A stretch of 64,000 nucleotides of DNA, taken from Timema cristinae. Taxonomy: Eukaryota; Arthropoda; Insecta; Phasmatodea; Timematidae. Position 1 is the first letter of the stretch; each line of letters begins with the position of its first letter. The stretch is taken from positions 59,578,234-59,642,233 of the forward strand of contig JBCFYV010000001.1 in assembly GCA_039000515.1 (NCBI GenBank), in the 5' to 3' direction. Positions 62,340-64,000 of the stretch are shown here, piece after piece. A program made the translations under genes and the position numbers. The notes under the pieces were generated by a model. The model was not told where the DNA came from and ran no database searches. It saw nothing but the letters and a program-made list of their open reading frames with translations.

Positions 62340-62530
62340 ATATCTATCCACTCACATCGTCGGGAATGTGTACAGAGTCAAGTCTTATCTAGTTTGGTTT
62401 GTCGGCGACGGGGAGATTGGGGTTCGAATACCAACCGGGCTTACTTACGTTGTTGTTCTTAAATGATTTTCCATCCTCTCTCCACGCAAGTTCCTACCTT
62501 ATCAGTAATCATATGAGGACTGCCTGAACA
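62340..62530 (+). mobile_element. tRNA-derived SINE copy, 3' truncated
   Basis: A head with ctagtttggtttgtcggcg and attggggttcgaatacc (B box) is followed by ttaaatgattttccatcctc and ctctccacgcaagttcc, the central domain. The terminal domain and tail are missing or unrecognisable. Confidence 0.7.
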
Positions 62531-62639
62531 GGTAAAAAGACGGAGTTCACATTATATTTTTTTATAAATACAGGTCTACTAATGCTAATAAAATAGTAGG
62601 ACCTTACGCAAAAATATCAACAAAATTAATTAATATATG

Positions 62640-62760
62640 TACCCGCTTCAGTTGTAAATCCCGGAAGTGGGGCCCTTTCTTAAACGGTTTTCCACTCTCC
62701 CTCCACGCAAATACGGGTACATTTAATCTTAATACAACCATCTTCCCCCTAGCATATTTT
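62640..62760 (+). mobile_element. SINE copy, 5' truncated or decayed head
   Basis: tcttaaacggttttccactc and cctccacgcaaatacgggt preserve the central domain almost perfectly. The head (gttgtaaatcccggaag) retains only a weak B box. It follows the previous copy by about 100 bp in the same orientation. Confidence 0.65.
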
Positions 62761-63189
62761 CGTAGTTAAATATGTATATAGTTCAAAAGAATAAAAATAC
62801 ATGGTGACACAAACAAATTTATTTAAAAATAGCTTCTACATGATTTTGGATTTTGACTGGATTAACGGCAATTATAAGTCTTGAAGAACCCATTGTGCAG
62901 CTTATTATTACTATTAAATTATAGATGATAATATATTAATGAATGTTTGTACGATTTATCTATAAAGCATCAAACATTGCCATATTATATTTGTTAATAT
63001 AGTCAGAGAAAATTGCTTAGAAGTTTTTAAATTAAATTTGTCTTCCCTATTACATACTACTATCCACTTTCTTTTATTAAGTTCATCCTTCGGAAAACTA
63101 AGATATTTAATATTGCAGCCAAACTTGGCGTGATTCCTAATTTTAAACATTTAAACACACTAAATAGGTGGTATATTTGAGTTGTTTCC

Positions 63190-63420
63190 CTCAAGATATT
63201 CCGTCTACAGCTACCCGACTACCCCGAAGCTGACGTCACGGCAAGAAGAAGGAGTGGGAGAACATGCGCACGGTTTCACCTTACTTCCTCACACCACGAG
63301 AGAAACCGAAGAGTTTTTTTTTGTTTACTTTTATTGATTGGAAGAAAGGATTGTGAGAAGGGCAGTGTTTTATTAGTGACGATAGCATCACAATTATGCC
63401 AGTGGGGTATGGTAGGTACC
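63190..63420 (+). promoter_or_regulatory. Promoter-like GC-richer patch with perfect CRE
   Basis: A perfect cAMP-response element, TGACGTCA, lies at 63231-63238. About 30 bp further is acatgcgcacgg, which resembles half of an NRF-1 site. The patch is much less AT-rich than its flanks. Downstream, at about 63396, attatgccagtggggtatgg is followed by gtaggtacc, a good donor-like sequence, so a very short first coding exon is conceivable. No TATA box is obvious. The exon idea is inference only. Confidence 0.3.
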
Positions 63421-64000
63421 ATGTCCTGAGCCTACTTTAATAGCTTCCAGAATGGGATTGGGACTTGTGAGATTGTCAGATCTACTAGCATCTAGCCTCT
63501 TCAACGTCGAAGACTACATGCCGGATGAAGATAACATGAGGTGATATTAACCCCCAACATAAACTGTGATTCATCTTTTGTTGGATACTATAACTTCGAC
63601 TAGACTGCATTCAACTATTGACATTTTATTACTCAAAGCTCAAAGGTTAACATCAATTATAGTTTAATTCACTGACATAAAATTTCTCTTGTAGACTTTT
63701 TTTTTTTGTTTCAACATTGATTCTAGAAACGAAACTTATTTGGTTATTTTGCCATAACGACTTCGACGAATACAATGTCTTTATTTTAGTATTAATTGTT
63801 TTAATGTGCTTGAGGAGATTGACGGTAAAGGTATATTTTTTCCAACATGACCCAGAGGTCCTGAGAGAGTCCCGTGCTCCATTATTTTGTAATATTAGGA
63901 TTTTTTTTCTTTTTAATTTCTACCCTGAGATATTGTAGTAAAAAAGTAACTGTTGTTTTGAGAACCCAAATATTGTAATCACTCTTTTTTCTTTTTATTT
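63421..64000. other. AT-rich intergenic or intronic DNA, no gene seen
   Basis: A 73-codon frame at 63717-63938 has no recognisable motif and biased hydrophobic composition; it is probably chance. If the promoter-like patch at 63190-63420 is real, this would be the start of a first intron. Confidence 0.4.

Overview
The window reads as a stretch of repeat-rich, strongly AT-rich animal (probably arthropod, possibly insect) nuclear genome in a draft assembly. Support for this: no dense prokaryote-style genes, decayed Ty1/copia pol, a tRNA-derived SINE family with target-site duplications, a Tc1/mariner-type MITE, many minisatellites, and a retroelement-like promoter with insect-style heat-shock elements. 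No intact host protein-coding gene could be supported, and the species cannot be named from this sequence. Two runs of exactly 100 N (12761-12860 and 52058-52157) divide it into three contigs: A (1-12760), B (12861-52057) and C (52158-64000).

Contig A is clean sequence. It holds a 113-bp tandem duplication, long inverted repeats carrying a nested 235-bp MITE and a 261-bp SINE with a 13-bp duplication, a 2.25-kb array of 51-bp repeats, and a 167-bp near-perfect palindrome. Contig B starts with a 50-bp tandem array and other repeats (12861-14490), then degrades into homopolymer-smoothed, low-quality sequence. From 15194 to about 26333 it is the reverse complement of the whole of contig A, landmark by landmark, with 15194 pairing to the last base of contig A (12760) and 26333 to base 1. 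The rest of B (26334-52057) is equally noisy and presumably mirrors sequence upstream of the window. The simplest reading is a redundant, poorly polished contig or haplotig placed in the wrong orientation, so that 15193 down to 12861, read backwards, is the true continuation of contig A. A genuine giant palindrome is the alternative.

Contig C is clean again. On the minus strand it carries copia RNase H with the adjoining pol region (52158-52720) and, 5.7 kb away, copia reverse transcriptase (58337-58860), both broken. A 190-codon coiled-coil ORF (58903-59475), probably a retroelement gag fragment, abuts the RT fragment. Further right is a candidate LTR (about 61123-61549) with three heat-shock elements, a TATA box, a polyadenylation signal and a primer-binding-site-like sequence, followed by a short broken ORF. 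The remaining content is SINE copies, a 47-bp array with 94-bp higher-order structure, an approximately 80-bp array, and a promoter-like patch with a perfect CRE at 63231-63238.

The strongest observations are the mirror-image structure of contigs A and B, which has practical consequences for anyone using this scaffold, and the heat-shock-type promoter in the candidate LTR.
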